Source of the DNA: Stenotrophomonas sp. HITSZ_GD
GTDB taxonomy: Bacteria; Pseudomonadota; Gammaproteobacteria; Xanthomonadales; Xanthomonadaceae
Reading direction: 5' to 3'
Assembly: GCF_029543105.1 (NCBI RefSeq)
Contig: NZ_JARQXB010000003.1
Location: forward strand, 186,001-250,000
Length of the DNA stretch: 64,000 nt
Shown here: positions 37,128 through 44,614 of the stretch, piece after piece
Layout: every line of letters starts with the position of its first letter
How positions within the stretch are numbered: the stretch's first letter is position 1
Notes under the pieces: generated by a model
Database searches by the model: none
Seen by the model: the letters and a program-made list of their open reading frames with translations, nothing else
What the model was told of the DNA's origin: nothing
Made by a program: the position numbers and the translations under genes

Positions 37128-37396
37128 GCTGCGCGGGCCTCAACAGGACGGATGGGGATGACGGTGAGCGGCAGCGGGCGCTGGTCCGTGCCGACCGGCA
37201 TCGGGTGCCCGTGCATCCGGCACCACTCGCGAAGCGCGTCGATGTACTCCTGCTGCTTGCTGGTGGCGCTGCAGGAGCACTCCAGGAAATGGCCGCCGCC
37301 GGCGCTGGCACGGCGGGCGTCGAGGATGTGGCGCGCGCTGTGGCCGTGCTGGCAGCGTGGCAGCGGATCGAGGTGGGTGACCTGGCGCTGGCTCAC
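37124..37396 (-). CDS. Hypothetical early phage protein with Cys/His cluster
   Basis: 90 aa from GTG 37396 (MSQRQVTHLDPLPRC). CQHGHSARHI and ECSCSAT provide potential zinc ligands, and EYIDALREWCRMHGHP is helical. GTGA overlap with the gene upstream. Function unknown. Confidence 0.55.
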   Translation of the reverse strand: MSQRQVTHLDPLPRCQHGHSARHILDARRASAGGGHFLECSCSATSKQQEYIDALREWCRMHGHPMPVGTDQRPLPLTVIPIRPVEARAA

Positions 37397-37560
37397 GGCA
37401 CGCCAGCCTTGCCGACGCGCTCGGCATCGGGAAGTTGGAGATCCTGGTTCCCCTTGAGGATCGCGCCGTCGCTGGTGTACTCGCTGACCTCCAAGCCCGT
37501 CGGGGCCGGCAATGCAGGCAGGTCTTGGCTCATTGCCGCGATGAAGTCGCGCTCGTTCAT
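37393..37560 (-). CDS. Small phage protein (55 aa)
   Basis: Found by reading the minus strand from ATG 37560: begins MNERDFIAAMSQDLPALPAP, ends ERVGKAGVP. The stop overlaps the next GTG start (GTGA), and the start overlaps the upstream gene's stop by 4 nt, so it fits the operon exactly. Function unknown. Confidence 0.6.
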   Translation of the reverse strand: MNERDFIAAMSQDLPALPAPTGLEVSEYTSDGAILKGNQDLQLPDAERVGKAGVP

Positions 37561-37688
37561 GAGTTGGCCACCGCCTGCAGAAGGAGGGAGATCACGACGC
37601 CTGCGATGAAGCTGCCGGCATTGAGGACGATGCCGAACCGGAAGTGATCGCGGTTCAGGTCTTCGAGCTGCTGTTCGAAGCGGCTCAT
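37557..37688 (-). CDS. Single-pass membrane peptide
   Basis: 43 aa from ATG 37688. Charged N-terminus MSRFEQQLEDLNRDHFRFG, then one hydrophobic helix (IVLNAGSFIAGVVISLLLQAV). Coupled by ATGA overlap. It could be an inner-membrane host-takeover or exclusion peptide; that role is a guess. Confidence 0.6.
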   Translation of the reverse strand: MSRFEQQLEDLNRDHFRFGIVLNAGSFIAGVVISLLLQAVANS

Positions 37689-37915
37689 GCTTCCTCCTTG
37701 CGCGCGGCGCAGGCGAGGGCGGCCTTGAGCTTGGACACCACCGCGGCGGCGCTGCCGCGACCGTCGAGGACGTCCCGGCGGGCCACGCGCGCTGCGCGCA
37801 ACGCCAGGTGCTCGGAGTAGCCCATGCGGCGGGCGGCGATGTTCACTGCCGCGAACGCGCCGTCGGCGTTGGTAGCCCGAGCAGGGCGCACAAAGGGCAG
37901 GATGACGGCGCTCAC
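37685..37915 (-). CDS. Small helical phage protein
   Basis: 76 aa from GTG 37915 (MSAVILPFVRPARATNADGAF). Alanine-rich helices with VNIAARRMGYSEHLALRAARV. The GTG overlaps the preceding stop (GTGA). Function unknown. Confidence 0.55.
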   Translation of the reverse strand: MSAVILPFVRPARATNADGAFAAVNIAARRMGYSEHLALRAARVARRDVLDGRGSAAAVVSKLKAALACAARKEEA

Positions 37916-38439
37916 GACGCACCCCCGACGCGGGCGAGGGCGGCGGCACGGCGAGCAGCGTGATCCGACAGGTCGCGCGCCATCAGCTCGGCACCCAGCC
38001 GTCCCTTTTCCCGTTCGGATAGGTTGTCGTTGAGGCAGGACAGCAGGACCGCTACCAGCCTTGCGTCCGCCTTCTGGGAGTCGATCAGCTCGGCCACGGC
38101 GGCGCGGGCATCGATAGACCGACTCCAAAGTGCTTGCGCTCGCTGCGATTCCTCGACCGAATGAGAAGACATCCGGGCCTGCGCGAGCCGATCAGCCCGG
38201 GATGCGCGCGCATCCGCGTCTATCACCGCTAGCACATCGACAGGCGCGGCGTCGGTGTCAAAGATCGCCTTGCCATCGAGGTCGAACACACGGTGACGGC
38301 TGCCATCCCGCGCGGCCCAAGTTCGGGCGGTGGCGATCGCTGCTTCCCGCGTGAGGCGATTCATTCCGCCATGCCAGCGCCCGCCCGAATGGGCTTCGAT
38401 GTTGAAAGTGCCGGGCTGATGCACGGGACCGGCGCTCAT
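37912..38439 (-). CDS. Hypothetical early phage protein
   Basis: 175 aa. The N-terminal 65 residues (WHGGMNRLTREAAIATARTW) have strand content with VFDLDGKAIFDTD; the rest is helical with many Ala/Arg. ATGA overlap with the upstream gene at 38439. No domain recognised. Confidence 0.55.
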   Translation of the reverse strand: MSAGPVHQPGTFNIEAHSGGRWHGGMNRLTREAAIATARTWAARDGSRHRVFDLDGKAIFDTDAAPVDVLAVIDADARASRADRLAQARMSSHSVEESQRAQALWSRSIDARAAVAELIDSQKADARLVAVLLSCLNDNLSEREKGRLGAELMARDLSDHAARRAAALARVGGAS

Positions 38440-38780
38440 GCTGCTTCTCCCAGCTCAGCGCACGCGCGCTGGAGGTCATGCAGCAACTGCTCGGCCGGCT
38501 TGCCGATCTGGCGGGGCTGGACGCCCAGGCCGCGCAGCACCGCCTCGGCGCGTCTGACGATGGCAGGCAGCTCGGAGCATTTGGCGAGGTGGTGGGCGTT
38601 GGCGGCGTTGCCCTCAACGCTCAGCTGGGGCGACTTGCACTCGGCGATGCGGATGCTGCCATTGCCGGACCAGATGGTCGTGACGCCGGGGCCGCAGTAG
38701 AACGGACCTGGGGTGGGCGATACCTCGAAGCTCGAACGGCTGTCGCCTGTGGCCAACGTGAAGCGAGGTGCTGCGGACAT
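38436..38780 (-). CDS. First gene of the leftward early operon, hypothetical
   Basis: 114 aa, MSAAPRFTLATGDSRSSFEV. A beta-rich N-terminal half (TTIWSGNGSIRIAECKSP) is followed by helices. It begins 57 nt downstream of the predicted pL -10 and would be the first protein made from pL. Function unknown. Confidence 0.6.
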   Translation of the reverse strand: MSAAPRFTLATGDSRSSFEVSPTPGPFYCGPGVTTIWSGNGSIRIAECKSPQLSVEGNAANAHHLAKCSELPAIVRRAEAVLRGLGVQPRQIGKPAEQLLHDLQRACAELGEAA

Positions 38781-38836
38781 CTCTCTCTCCGGGCCACGTT
38801 ACCGGGAAGTCCGGGGGTCCTCGTGGCTACGGCGCA

Positions 38837-38865
38837 AGATTAGGGGCGCTAATTATTGGTGTCAA
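38837..38865 (-). promoter_or_regulatory. Leftward early promoter pL
   Basis: On the minus strand: consensus TTGACA (38865-38860), exactly 17 nt, then TAATCT (38842-38837). The -10 lies in one operator copy and the -35 abuts the other, so repressor occupancy would block RNA polymerase. Confidence 0.8.
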
Positions 38866-38878
38866 TAGGGGCGCTAAT
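38839..38878. promoter_or_regulatory. Repressor operators OL1 and OL2
   Basis: ATTAGGGGCGCTAAT at 38839-38853 and AATAGGGGCGCTAAT at 38864-38878: a 15-bp site with inverted arms ATTAG/CTAAT, repeated 25 bp centre to centre and overlapping pL. Confidence 0.8.
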
Positions 38879-38931
38879 ATTGCCTCTGGGCAGGGTCGGC
38901 TATGCTCAGGTGAGGAGACGGGGAGGACAGG

Positions 38932-39396
38932 ATGGAAAGGCGACTTTGTCTATGGGCGGCCGCGGCAGTGCTGGCCGCCGTGGCAGGTAGCGGTTGCGTC
39001 ATGCCGACAAAGCAGCCGCCCGCGAAGGACGTGCGGATGGCGCCGGCCGAGCGCGTGTTCGCCTTGCCCGATCAGGGGGTGACAAAAGGCGAGGTGGTTA
39101 TCACCCGCGACGTGGGTCTGATTGGAAGCGGCTGCTTCCTCGGGATATTCGTGGATGGAACCGAAGCGGCCCGGCTCGATCCCTCCGAGCAGGTGCGCTT
39201 CCAACTTAGCGCTGGGCGACATGTGCTGACGCCACGCTATATCGGGGGCAATGGCTTGTGCGGAGCCTTCTACAGCGAGAAGGCCGCGACGGCCCGCGCT
39301 AGATCAGCGGAGATCACGGTGGACGCTGGACAGAGTAGGCGCTACCGCATCCATACAAACACGGACAACGAGCCGACGATAGAGCCCGTGCTGTAG
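38932..39396 (+). CDS. Prophage lipoprotein (probable moron)
   Basis: 154 aa. MERRLCLWAAAAVLAAVAGSGC is a lipoprotein signal with Cys22. The body is beta-rich (GSGCFLGIFVDGTEAARLDP, ITVDAGQSRRYRI), like DUF2846-type small lipoproteins. It lies between pL and the repressor gene, pointing away from the leftward operon and convergent with the repressor, a common place for lysogenic-conversion genes. Possibly alters the host envelope or blocks superinfection. Confidence 0.7.
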   Translation: MERRLCLWAAAAVLAAVAGSGCVMPTKQPPAKDVRMAPAERVFALPDQGVTKGEVVITRDVGLIGSGCFLGIFVDGTEAARLDPSEQVRFQLSAGRHVLTPRYIGGNGLCGAFYSEKAATARARSAEITVDAGQSRRYRIHTNTDNEPTIEPVL

Positions 39397-39421
39397 GGGG
39401 AATGCGGCACGCGCCGCAACT

Positions 39422-40144
39422 TCAGTCGGCCCAGCCGCCTATCCAGTGGACGCGGCCGATCACGGTAATCGGCGATCGGGCGGAATCCATACGCCTGGGT
39501 TTTTTCCAGTTGTGATCACCTGTGGGGTTGTCGCTGGCAAAGAACACGATTCCGTCCAGCACCGTAGCGCGTTTCACGAAGTACTCCGGATTGCCATTCC
39601 CATGGAACTGCACCAAGTACAGAACGCCATCGACCACGCGCGTGTCAGATGTGTCGAACAGGATGGCATCGCCATCCTTGATGGTCGGTTCCATGCTGTC
39701 GCCCCTGCCGTAGTACACGGCGAGAGGGCGGCCGAAGATACCGCGTCGCCGAAGACTAGTGGCCTTGAACTTCAGCTTGTGCGTCTCCGCATACTCATCG
39801 GCCTCGGCGCCATTGCCCAAGCCCGCCGCCTGCGAGTAGCCCGTCACGTCCTCCCATTCGGCTTCAGGGGTCGCGCTGGCCCCCAAGCGCTGCTCCGGAA
39901 GGTCTGAGCGAATGTCCGTGTCCGCTATGCCGAGGGCTTGGCTGAAGGCCATCAGCGTCCGGTAGTTCATCGGAATGCGGCCGTTCAGGTACTGGCTTAC
40001 GGCGCCTTGCGTTATCCCGAGCTCGTCTGCCAGCTTCTCCTGGGTCAGTCCGAGATCGCGCGCGCGGGCATGCCACGCCGCCTTGAGGCGGGCGGCAGAG
40101 GCTACGTCCTGTGGAGTGGGCTTTGCCCGTCGATTCGAGTCCAT
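39422..40144 (-). CDS. CI-like prophage repressor (HTH plus S24 peptidase domain)
   Basis: 240 aa. HTH: LGLTQEKLADELGITQGAVSQYLNGR (about 32-57). The C-terminal LexA/S24 domain shows GRGDSMEPTIKDGD (catalytic Ser about 149) and EYFVKRATVL (catalytic Lys about 189), so RecA-stimulated self-cleavage is expected. Divergent from the Cro-like gene across three operator copies. Maintains lysogeny by repressing pL and pR. Confidence 0.93.
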   Translation of the reverse strand: MDSNRRAKPTPQDVASAARLKAAWHARARDLGLTQEKLADELGITQGAVSQYLNGRIPMNYRTLMAFSQALGIADTDIRSDLPEQRLGASATPEAEWEDVTGYSQAAGLGNGAEADEYAETHKLKFKATSLRRRGIFGRPLAVYYGRGDSMEPTIKDGDAILFDTSDTRVVDGVLYLVQFHGNGNPEYFVKRATVLDGIVFFASDNPTGDHNWKKPRRMDSARSPITVIGRVHWIGGWAD

Positions 40145-40218
40145 ATCAGCAACGCTAATGAACGCGGCCGACTGTCGCCATGAGGGGCGCTATTGACTGC
40201 AGGATTAGGGGCGCTAAT
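40145..40218. promoter_or_regulatory. Repressor operator cluster at pR/pRM
   Basis: Three related 15-bp sites: 40145-40159 (diverged, 11/15, touching the repressor ATG), 40180-40194 (ATGAGGGGCGCTATT) and 40204-40218 (perfect ATTAGGGGCGCTAAT). Centres are 35 and 24 bp apart. The arrangement is reminiscent of lambda OR3-OR1; the site at the repressor start would mediate negative autoregulation. Confidence 0.75.
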
Positions 40219-40220
40219 AT
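40193..40220 (+). promoter_or_regulatory. Rightward early promoter pR
   Basis: TTGACT (40193-40198) lies between operator copies, with TAATAT (40215-40220) at 16-nt spacing inside the perfect operator. The expected +1 falls at or next to the A of the cro ATG at 40227, predicting a leaderless mRNA. Confidence 0.65.
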
Positions 40221-40226
40221 TGGGCC

Positions 40227-40472
40227 ATGGACCTCGCCACCTACCGACAGGAAAAAGGGCTGTCTCAGGCTGCTCTTGCGGCTCTGCTGACAGCGACTGG
40301 ATCGCCAGCCACACAGGGACTCGTTTCCCAGTGGGAAAACGGGACGGTGCTGATCCCGCCCGAGCGATGGGCGTTCATCGAGCGCGTGACCGATGGATAT
40401 GTGACCCATCGAGATCTGCGGCCTGATCTGTTCCCGCCCGCCAAAGGGCAGGAGGTCGCCGATGCTGCATGA
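40227..40472 (+). CDS. Cro-like regulator
   Basis: 81 aa, MDLATYRQEKGLSQAALAAL. HTH region with the recognition helix around QGLVSQWENGTVLIPPE, typical of YdaS/Cro-type antirepressors. First gene rightward from pR; no ribosome binding site is visible before the ATG. Confidence 0.8.
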   Translation: MDLATYRQEKGLSQAALAALLTATGSPATQGLVSQWENGTVLIPPERWAFIERVTDGYVTHRDLRPDLFPPAKGQEVADAA

Positions 40473-40507
40473 GTGCAGGGAGGCGGGGCCGTCCATAGCC
40501 AATGCCG

Positions 40508-40648
40508 TCAATCCTTCCGCAATAGCCGGACGTGCATTTGGCCGTCCGCCCACCGCAATCCGAACACGTTCCCAGCGACCCGCACGATCGTCACGACGTT
40601 CGGGGCTCGCTTCCTTGCCGCTTTGATCCTTCGCTGCAGTTCGTCCAT
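40508..40648 (-). CDS. Small antisense gene between cro and cII
   Basis: 46 aa read on the minus strand from ATG 40648: MDELQRRIKAARKRAPNVVT, then strands VTIVRVAGNVFGLRWADGQ and LLRKD. Balanced alpha/beta composition, unlike a chance frame, but the RBS is weak (AGG nine nt upstream). It lies opposite the transcript joining cro and cII, where lambda encodes the oop antisense RNA. Confidence 0.4.
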   Translation of the reverse strand: MDELQRRIKAARKRAPNVVTIVRVAGNVFGLRWADGQMHVRLLRKD

Positions 40649-40702
40649 GGCGCACAGCCTGCCGGACTGCTCAGTTCCGAACCACGTTCAGGTATTCCGC
40701 CC

Positions 40703-41152
40703 ATGAACATCCTCGACGCCGCGCACAAGACCGTGAAGAACTACCCGGGCGGTAGCGAATCGCTAGCTCCGCGCATCGGCATGTCTGCCGCTGTGCTGCG
40801 CAACAAGGTCAACCCGAACAACGACACGCACCACCTGACCCTGGTCGAGGCCAGCGAGATCATGGGTGTGACCAGCGACGACAGGATCTTGCACGCGCTG
40901 GCGGCCGAGCATGGCTACACGCTGCAGCCAATTTCGACGAGTGCGCATGACACCGTCATGGGCGCGGTGCTGGCCAACGCGTCACAGCAGGGCGCTTTCG
41001 CACAGGCTCTCCGCGACGCCCTCTCTGACGGCCTGATCACCGAAAACGAGATGAACTCGCTCAGTGCCGCTGGCACCGCGCAGATGGAGGCCATGGTCCA
41101 CCTGCTTTCGCGCTTGCGTGCTGTGACTGGTCGGCCCGGAGTCGAGGCATGA
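40703..41152 (+). CDS. CII-like phage regulator
   Basis: 149 aa from ATG 40703. The N-terminal DNA-binding part MNILDAAHKTVKNYPGGSES...RIGMSAAVLRNKVNP and THHLTLVEASEIMGVTSD match the Phage_CII_2/YmfL-type regulators. The C-terminal helix probably oligomerises. The stop overlaps the next ATG (ATGA). Likely influences the lysis-lysogeny choice. Confidence 0.8.
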   Translation: MNILDAAHKTVKNYPGGSESLAPRIGMSAAVLRNKVNPNNDTHHLTLVEASEIMGVTSDDRILHALAAEHGYTLQPISTSAHDTVMGAVLANASQQGAFAQALRDALSDGLITENEMNSLSAAGTAQMEAMVHLLSRLRAVTGRPGVEA

Positions 41153-41262
41153 GCCGGGGCTCGCTGCGCATGAATGCCACCGAACGCGCGCTGTGCGCGG
41201 TGCGCCGTCGCTGGCTGTGGGCCGGCCTCGTTCGGCGCCTGACGGGGAGGGCTGCCTGGTGA
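41149..41262 (+). CDS. Small basic protein (37 aa)
   Basis: Frame from ATG 41149 coupled to cII (ATGA) and ending in a GTGA overlap with the next gene: MSRGSLRMNATERALCAVRR, then RRWLWAGLVRRLTGRAAW. Very Arg-rich and short, but both ends fit the operon's overlap pattern. Function unknown. Confidence 0.45.
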   Translation: MSRGSLRMNATERALCAVRRRWLWAGLVRRLTGRAAW

Positions 41263-41504
41263 GGCGAGGAGACTTTAAAAGGTACGTCGCTGGCCCGCCG
41301 ATGGCCCCGCTTGAGCCCCGTCTGCCCAAGACCATGCTGGAGGTCCAGCTCGAGCTGGCTACCCACCGGCTGGATGACTTGTGCGGGCGTCTGGCCTCGT
41401 GCAGCAGCGAGTGGCGCCGCGTCCGCCTGTCCGAGGAGCTCTTCTATCAGCGCAGAACGGTCGAGCGCCTCAAGGCCGCGGTCGCCGCCGAGGTGAAGCC
41501 GTGA
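41259..41504 (+). CDS. Hypothetical early protein
   Basis: 81 aa from GTG 41259, overlapping the previous stop. MRRGDFKRYVAGPPMAPLEP, then a long helix (TMLEVQLELATHRLDDLCGR onward) likely to form a coiled coil. An internal ATG at 41301 is an alternative start. Coupled to the next gene by GTGA. Function unknown. Confidence 0.55.
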   Translation: MRRGDFKRYVAGPPMAPLEPRLPKTMLEVQLELATHRLDDLCGRLASCSSEWRRVRLSEELFYQRRTVERLKAAVAAEVKP

Positions 41505-41722
41505 GCCGGGCCGCGCAGATTCGCGCGCTGGCCACTGAGCGCTGCAACGTCACCGAGATCGCCTTGGCACTGGGTGCCGAGCCGTCCCAAGTTCGAGAGG
41601 TACTCGTGGCGGATGTGCGCTACTCAGGCCGTCTGCATTCGCAGCGCCGCATCGCGCGCGCGTTCAACCATTGGCAGGACAACCAAGCGGCGCGGCATCC
41701 GCTGGGGGGTTCGAGGCCATGA
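41501..41722 (+). CDS. Small HTH protein
   Basis: 73 aa from GTG 41501. CNVTEIALALGAEPSQVREVLV resembles a resolvase/transposase-type helix-turn-helix. It ends with ATGA coupling to the initiator gene. Probably a DNA-binding accessory factor; not assigned. Confidence 0.55.
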   Translation: MSRAAQIRALATERCNVTEIALALGAEPSQVREVLVADVRYSGRLHSQRRIARAFNHWQDNQAARHPLGGSRP

Positions 41723-42639
41723 GCGTTGAGGCCATCACCTGGGCCCTAAAGCAGCCCATCCGCCAGTCGTCGACAAAGTTCGTGCTGGTGGTTCTGGCCA
41801 ACTGTGCCAGCGGCGACAGCTGGCTCGCATTTCCGTCTACGGCTTACTTGGCCGAGGCCACGGGACAGGACCGGAAGACCGTCGTCTCGAACCTAGCCAA
41901 GCTCCGCGAGTGGGGCCTGATCGAGGACAGCGGCAAGCGGCAGGGCGACACCAGGCAGGTGATCGTCTACCGCCTGCGAGGTCCCGATTTCATGTGGTCC
42001 GACGACGGCGGAAAGGGCGGGGAGAAACGGAACAGTTCCGAAAACGGAACAGTTCCGAAAACGGAGGCAAACAGTACCGTTTTTCCCGCCAAACAGTCCC
42101 GTTTTTCCCGTGAAGAGTCCCAAAAACGGGACACGGAACCGTCATTAACCGTAAGGAACCGTAAGGAACCGTCATCTGCGCATGCGCGCGACGACGACGG
42201 CCGCCTCTCGCCGGATGCGATCGAGCGGGAGCTCGCTGGCCTGCCCCGGATTCCGGCCAACCTCGATCGCGAAGTGCTGGCGAGTTTCGTCCGTCACCGG
42301 CGTGTGGGCCGGCGAACCTGGTCGATCAGCTCCTGGCTGGAGCTGCTTCCGCGCTTCGCCGAGCTCGAAGCGCAAGGCCATGACCTCAACGAATCGCTGC
42401 GGCAGACGATCCGCGCCGGCTTGCACCTGCCGGTCACCCCGACCTCCAGCACCAGCACCCACGGAAACCACCATGGCGAATCCCTTGCAGACCGCGCTGC
42501 CCGGCAGCATGACCACCAGCGCCGTGAATCCGCAGACGGCCCGAGCCGAGGTGCAGGCGTGGGCCGCGGCGGTCACGCCGGAGAACTTGCCGGTGACGTC
42601 GTCGACGTCGAATGGCGAGCAGTCGGCACGACTCCATGA
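41719..42639 (+). CDS. Phage replication initiator (O-like)
   Basis: 306 aa. The N-terminal winged helix (SVEAITWALKQPIRQSSTKFVLVVLANCAS...AYLAEATGQDRKTVVSNLAKLREWGLI) is typical of lambda-O/RepA-type initiators. A charged linker (105-150) is encoded by the iteron array, and the C-terminal half may contact the helicase loader. The last 55 codons overlap the next gene in another frame. Binds the origin located inside its own gene. Confidence 0.82.
   Translation: MSVEAITWALKQPIRQSSTKFVLVVLANCASGDSWLAFPSTAYLAEATGQDRKTVVSNLAKLREWGLIEDSGKRQGDTRQVIVYRLRGPDFMWSDDGGKGGEKRNSSENGTVPKTEANSTVFPAKQSRFSREESQKRDTEPSLTVRNRKEPSSAHARDDDGRLSPDAIERELAGLPRIPANLDREVLASFVRHRRVGRRTWSISSWLELLPRFAELEAQGHDLNESLRQTIRAGLHLPVTPTSSTSTHGNHHGESLADRAARQHDHQRRESADGPSRGAGVGRGGHAGELAGDVVDVEWRAVGTTP
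42024..42175. other. Probable replication origin with iterons inside the initiator gene
   Basis: AAACGGAACAGTTCCG occurs at 42025-42040 and 42042-42057. Then come two opposite-orientation units, ACAGTACCGTTTTTCCCG and ACAGTCCCGTTTTTCCCG (42071-42110), an AAAAACGGG block, and a triple CCGTAAGGAA-type repeat to 42170. The position within an O-like gene mirrors lambda ori. Confidence 0.75.
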
Positions 42640-43195
42640 GGCGCTGCGCGCGCTGTGGGAGGCGATGCTCGGCATCTATGGCAACACCTGGGCCAGCCAG
42701 TACGGACTGAGCCCGATGCGGGAGGGGGAGCTGTCCCAGGCGGGCAAGGCCTGGGCAGAGGCGATCTCCGGGCTGACGCCGCGACACGTCATCGCGGGCA
42801 TCACCGCAGCCCAGCGATCCGGTCACGAGTTCCCGCCCAACGCGGCACGCTTCCGGATCCTGGCGCTGGGGCTACCCAGCCTCGCGCAGGTGGAGGCCGA
42901 ATTGGGCCCGGGGCAGGACCGCTCGCCGTTCTCAGTGCTGGTGTGGTCGAAGCTGGACCTGCACCGTTACCGGACAGGGGATGGCCGCGACCAGCATCGG
43001 CTGGTGCAGAACGCCTACGAGCAGGCGCTGCGGCTGGTGCAGGCTGGGGAGCCGTTGCCTTCGGCGGCGAAAGCCATCGCGCACGAGCCGATGCGCGCGC
43101 CGTTGGTGTCCGACAGAGCGAAGGCGCGCGCTGCCATGGAGCGCGCCGCTGCCGAGCTGAGCGCTGCCTTCGATGGGGGTAGCGATGGCGAGTAA
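42473..43195 (+). CDS. Replication protein P-like (helicase loader)
   Basis: 240 aa from ATG 42473, overlapping the O-like frame by 167 nt. LHEALRALWEAMLGIYGNTWASQYG and ISGLTPRHVIAGITAAQRSGHEFPPNAARFRIL match the lambda-P/DUF-type loader seen after O in lambdoid phages. It would bring host DnaB to the origin. A later start (42509 or 42718) would shorten the overlap but remove conserved-looking residues. Confidence 0.75.
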   Translation: MANPLQTALPGSMTTSAVNPQTARAEVQAWAAAVTPENLPVTSSTSNGEQSARLHEALRALWEAMLGIYGNTWASQYGLSPMREGELSQAGKAWAEAISGLTPRHVIAGITAAQRSGHEFPPNAARFRILALGLPSLAQVEAELGPGQDRSPFSVLVWSKLDLHRYRTGDGRDQHRLVQNAYEQALRLVQAGEPLPSAAKAIAHEPMRAPLVSDRAKARAAMERAAAELSAAFDGGSDGE

Positions 43196-43367
43196 GGCCC
43201 GGCAAGGGAAGCTGGTGATCGCGTTGAAGCCGACACCTTCGGACTTTCGTCAGGCCGCGCTGCGCGCGCTGGAGAATCCGTGGGAGACGCCGGACGCGTG
43301 CCAGCGCCGCCACGACCACTACATGGCCGAGGCCGAGCGGCTGGAGCGGGAGAGGGGCCATGCGTAG
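43185..43367 (+). CDS. Small early protein
   Basis: 60 aa from ATG 43185 with GGGGG upstream. MASKARQGKLVIALKPTPSD, then an acidic/basic helix ENPWETPDACQRRHDHYMAE. Overlaps P and the next gene by 11 and 8 nt. Function unknown. Confidence 0.55.
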   Translation: MASKARQGKLVIALKPTPSDFRQAALRALENPWETPDACQRRHDHYMAEAERLERERGHA

Positions 43368-43728
43368 CTCTGCGCCGCCGCCTAACGCTGTCGAGTCGGC
43401 GCGAATTGAAGCGTCTAAGGCCGGTCCTTGCATGGCCTGTCTTGTCCTCAACCTGCATGGGAGGCTCGCCGCTGCCCACGTCGTCTACGGCTGCGACTAC
43501 CAGCACTGCAAGAGCGGCAACCGCCGCCGCGGCCATGCCTTCGGCTTTGCCCTGTGCGTCTGGCACCACCGGCACCAGCCGATGCACGGCCTCTCATTCC
43601 GCGAGACCGCTGACCGATACGGTCCGAGCCTCATGGATGGGTCCAGGCGTTTCCACGAGACCTACGGCGCCGACGACGAACTGATCGAGCAGCAGACCGT
43701 CATCATCGAAATGAGGCAGGCAGCATGA
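43360..43728 (+). CDS. Ref-like RecA-associated HNH nuclease
   Basis: 122 aa. CMACLVLN, then [34 protein letters not shown], a Cys/His array of the P1 Ref (recombination enhancement) type with HNH-like histidines at H53, H79 and H85. Ref nucleases cut DNA in RecA-dependent recombination. Located among other recombination genes (RusA follows). Confidence 0.75.
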   Translation: MRSSAPPPNAVESARIEASKAGPCMACLVLNLHGRLAAAHVVYGCDYQHCKSGNRRRGHAFGFALCVWHHRHQPMHGLSFRETADRYGPSLMDGSRRFHETYGADDELIEQQTVIIEMRQAA

Positions 43729-44246
43729 CCACCAGCATCAAGACCGGCATCGGCGCCCGGGTGCGCGCCGTCTTCGAAGCGACTTCCGACGAGCTTTGCA
43801 TGGCCGACATCTGCGCCGCGCTGGGCATCGTGACTGGGAAGGATCGGAAGCGCGTCGCATGGGCAACGCGGGATCTCGTGGCGGCCGGCTACGTGAGCCA
43901 GTCCGGAGAGCGCCTGCACAGCCGCTACCGCTCGACGGGCAAGGTCCAGGTACTGCGTCAGCCGTTGAGTCCGGACGAACTTCGGCAGTACCAGCGCCAA
44001 GCCTCCCAGCGGTATCGAGCCCGGCATCCGGAGCGGGTGCGCGAGCTGGAGCGCGCCCGCCGGCGACCGGCGAAAGCACGGCCTGCAGCTCGGCAACCGC
44101 GGCTGGCCAGAGTAGGGCTGGGCGCAGCGAACATTCCAGCGCCCGCTGCCGGCGCGCGCGCTGTTCGACCTGTGGAGACCGTTGCCGAGTTCGAGGCACG
44201 GGGCGGTCGCGTAGAGGTTCTGCCCGTTTATTGGAGGGCGGCATGA
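43725..44246 (+). CDS. Hypothetical DNA-binding protein
   Basis: 173 aa, [21 protein letters not shown] winged helix is suggested by [14 protein letters not shown]...[22 protein letters not shown] (20-65). The C-terminal half is basic and low complexity ([26 protein letters not shown]). ATGA coupling upstream, 4-nt overlap with rusA. Confidence 0.55.
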   Translation: MTTSIKTGIGARVRAVFEATSDELCMADICAALGIVTGKDRKRVAWATRDLVAAGYVSQSGERLHSRYRSTGKVQVLRQPLSPDELRQYQRQASQRYRARHPERVRELERARRRPAKARPAARQPRLARVGLGAANIPAPAAGARAVRPVETVAEFEARGGRVEVLPVYWRAA

Positions 44247-44614
44247 TGCTTTCGGTGACACTCCCGTGGCCGGACCGGCTCCTGCATCCAAACGCTCGTA
44301 CGCACTGGGGCAAGAAGGCCAAGGCCACAAAGGCGGCCCGTGAGGCGGCGTTTGCGCTTGCCCTGCAGGCCGGCTGGCGACGCGCGCTGCTTCCCGAGGG
44401 ACGCCTGGATCTCTGGGTCGACTTTTACCCTCCGGACCGCCGCCGCCGGGACGATGACGGAATGCTCGCCAGCTTCAAGGCTGCTCGCGACGGACTGGCG
44501 CAGGCGCTGGGCATCGACGACAGCAGGTTCTACAGCCATCCGCGCCTGCAGGACGAGGTGCGCCCGGGCGGCGTGGTGGTCGTGCGGATCACGCCAGCAG
44601 GGGCGCTGCTATGA
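44243..44614 (+). CDS. rusA: RusA-type Holliday junction resolvase
   Basis: 123 aa from ATG 44243 with GGAGGG upstream. RusA pattern: [20 protein letters not shown], then [30 protein letters not shown], where the Asp cluster binds Mg. The family's usual size is about 120 aa. Resolves recombination or replication branches before packaging. Confidence 0.93.
   Translation: MMLSVTLPWPDRLLHPNARTHWGKKAKATKAAREAAFALALQAGWRRALLPEGRLDLWVDFYPPDRRRRDDDGMLASFKAARDGLAQALGIDDSRFYSHPRLQDEVRPGGVVVVRITPAGALL

Noticed and set aside
42024-42175. Possible CRISPR array
   Set aside because: Repeats are short (16-18 bp), in both orientations, with no uniform spacers, and lie inside a replication initiator gene; they fit origin iterons.
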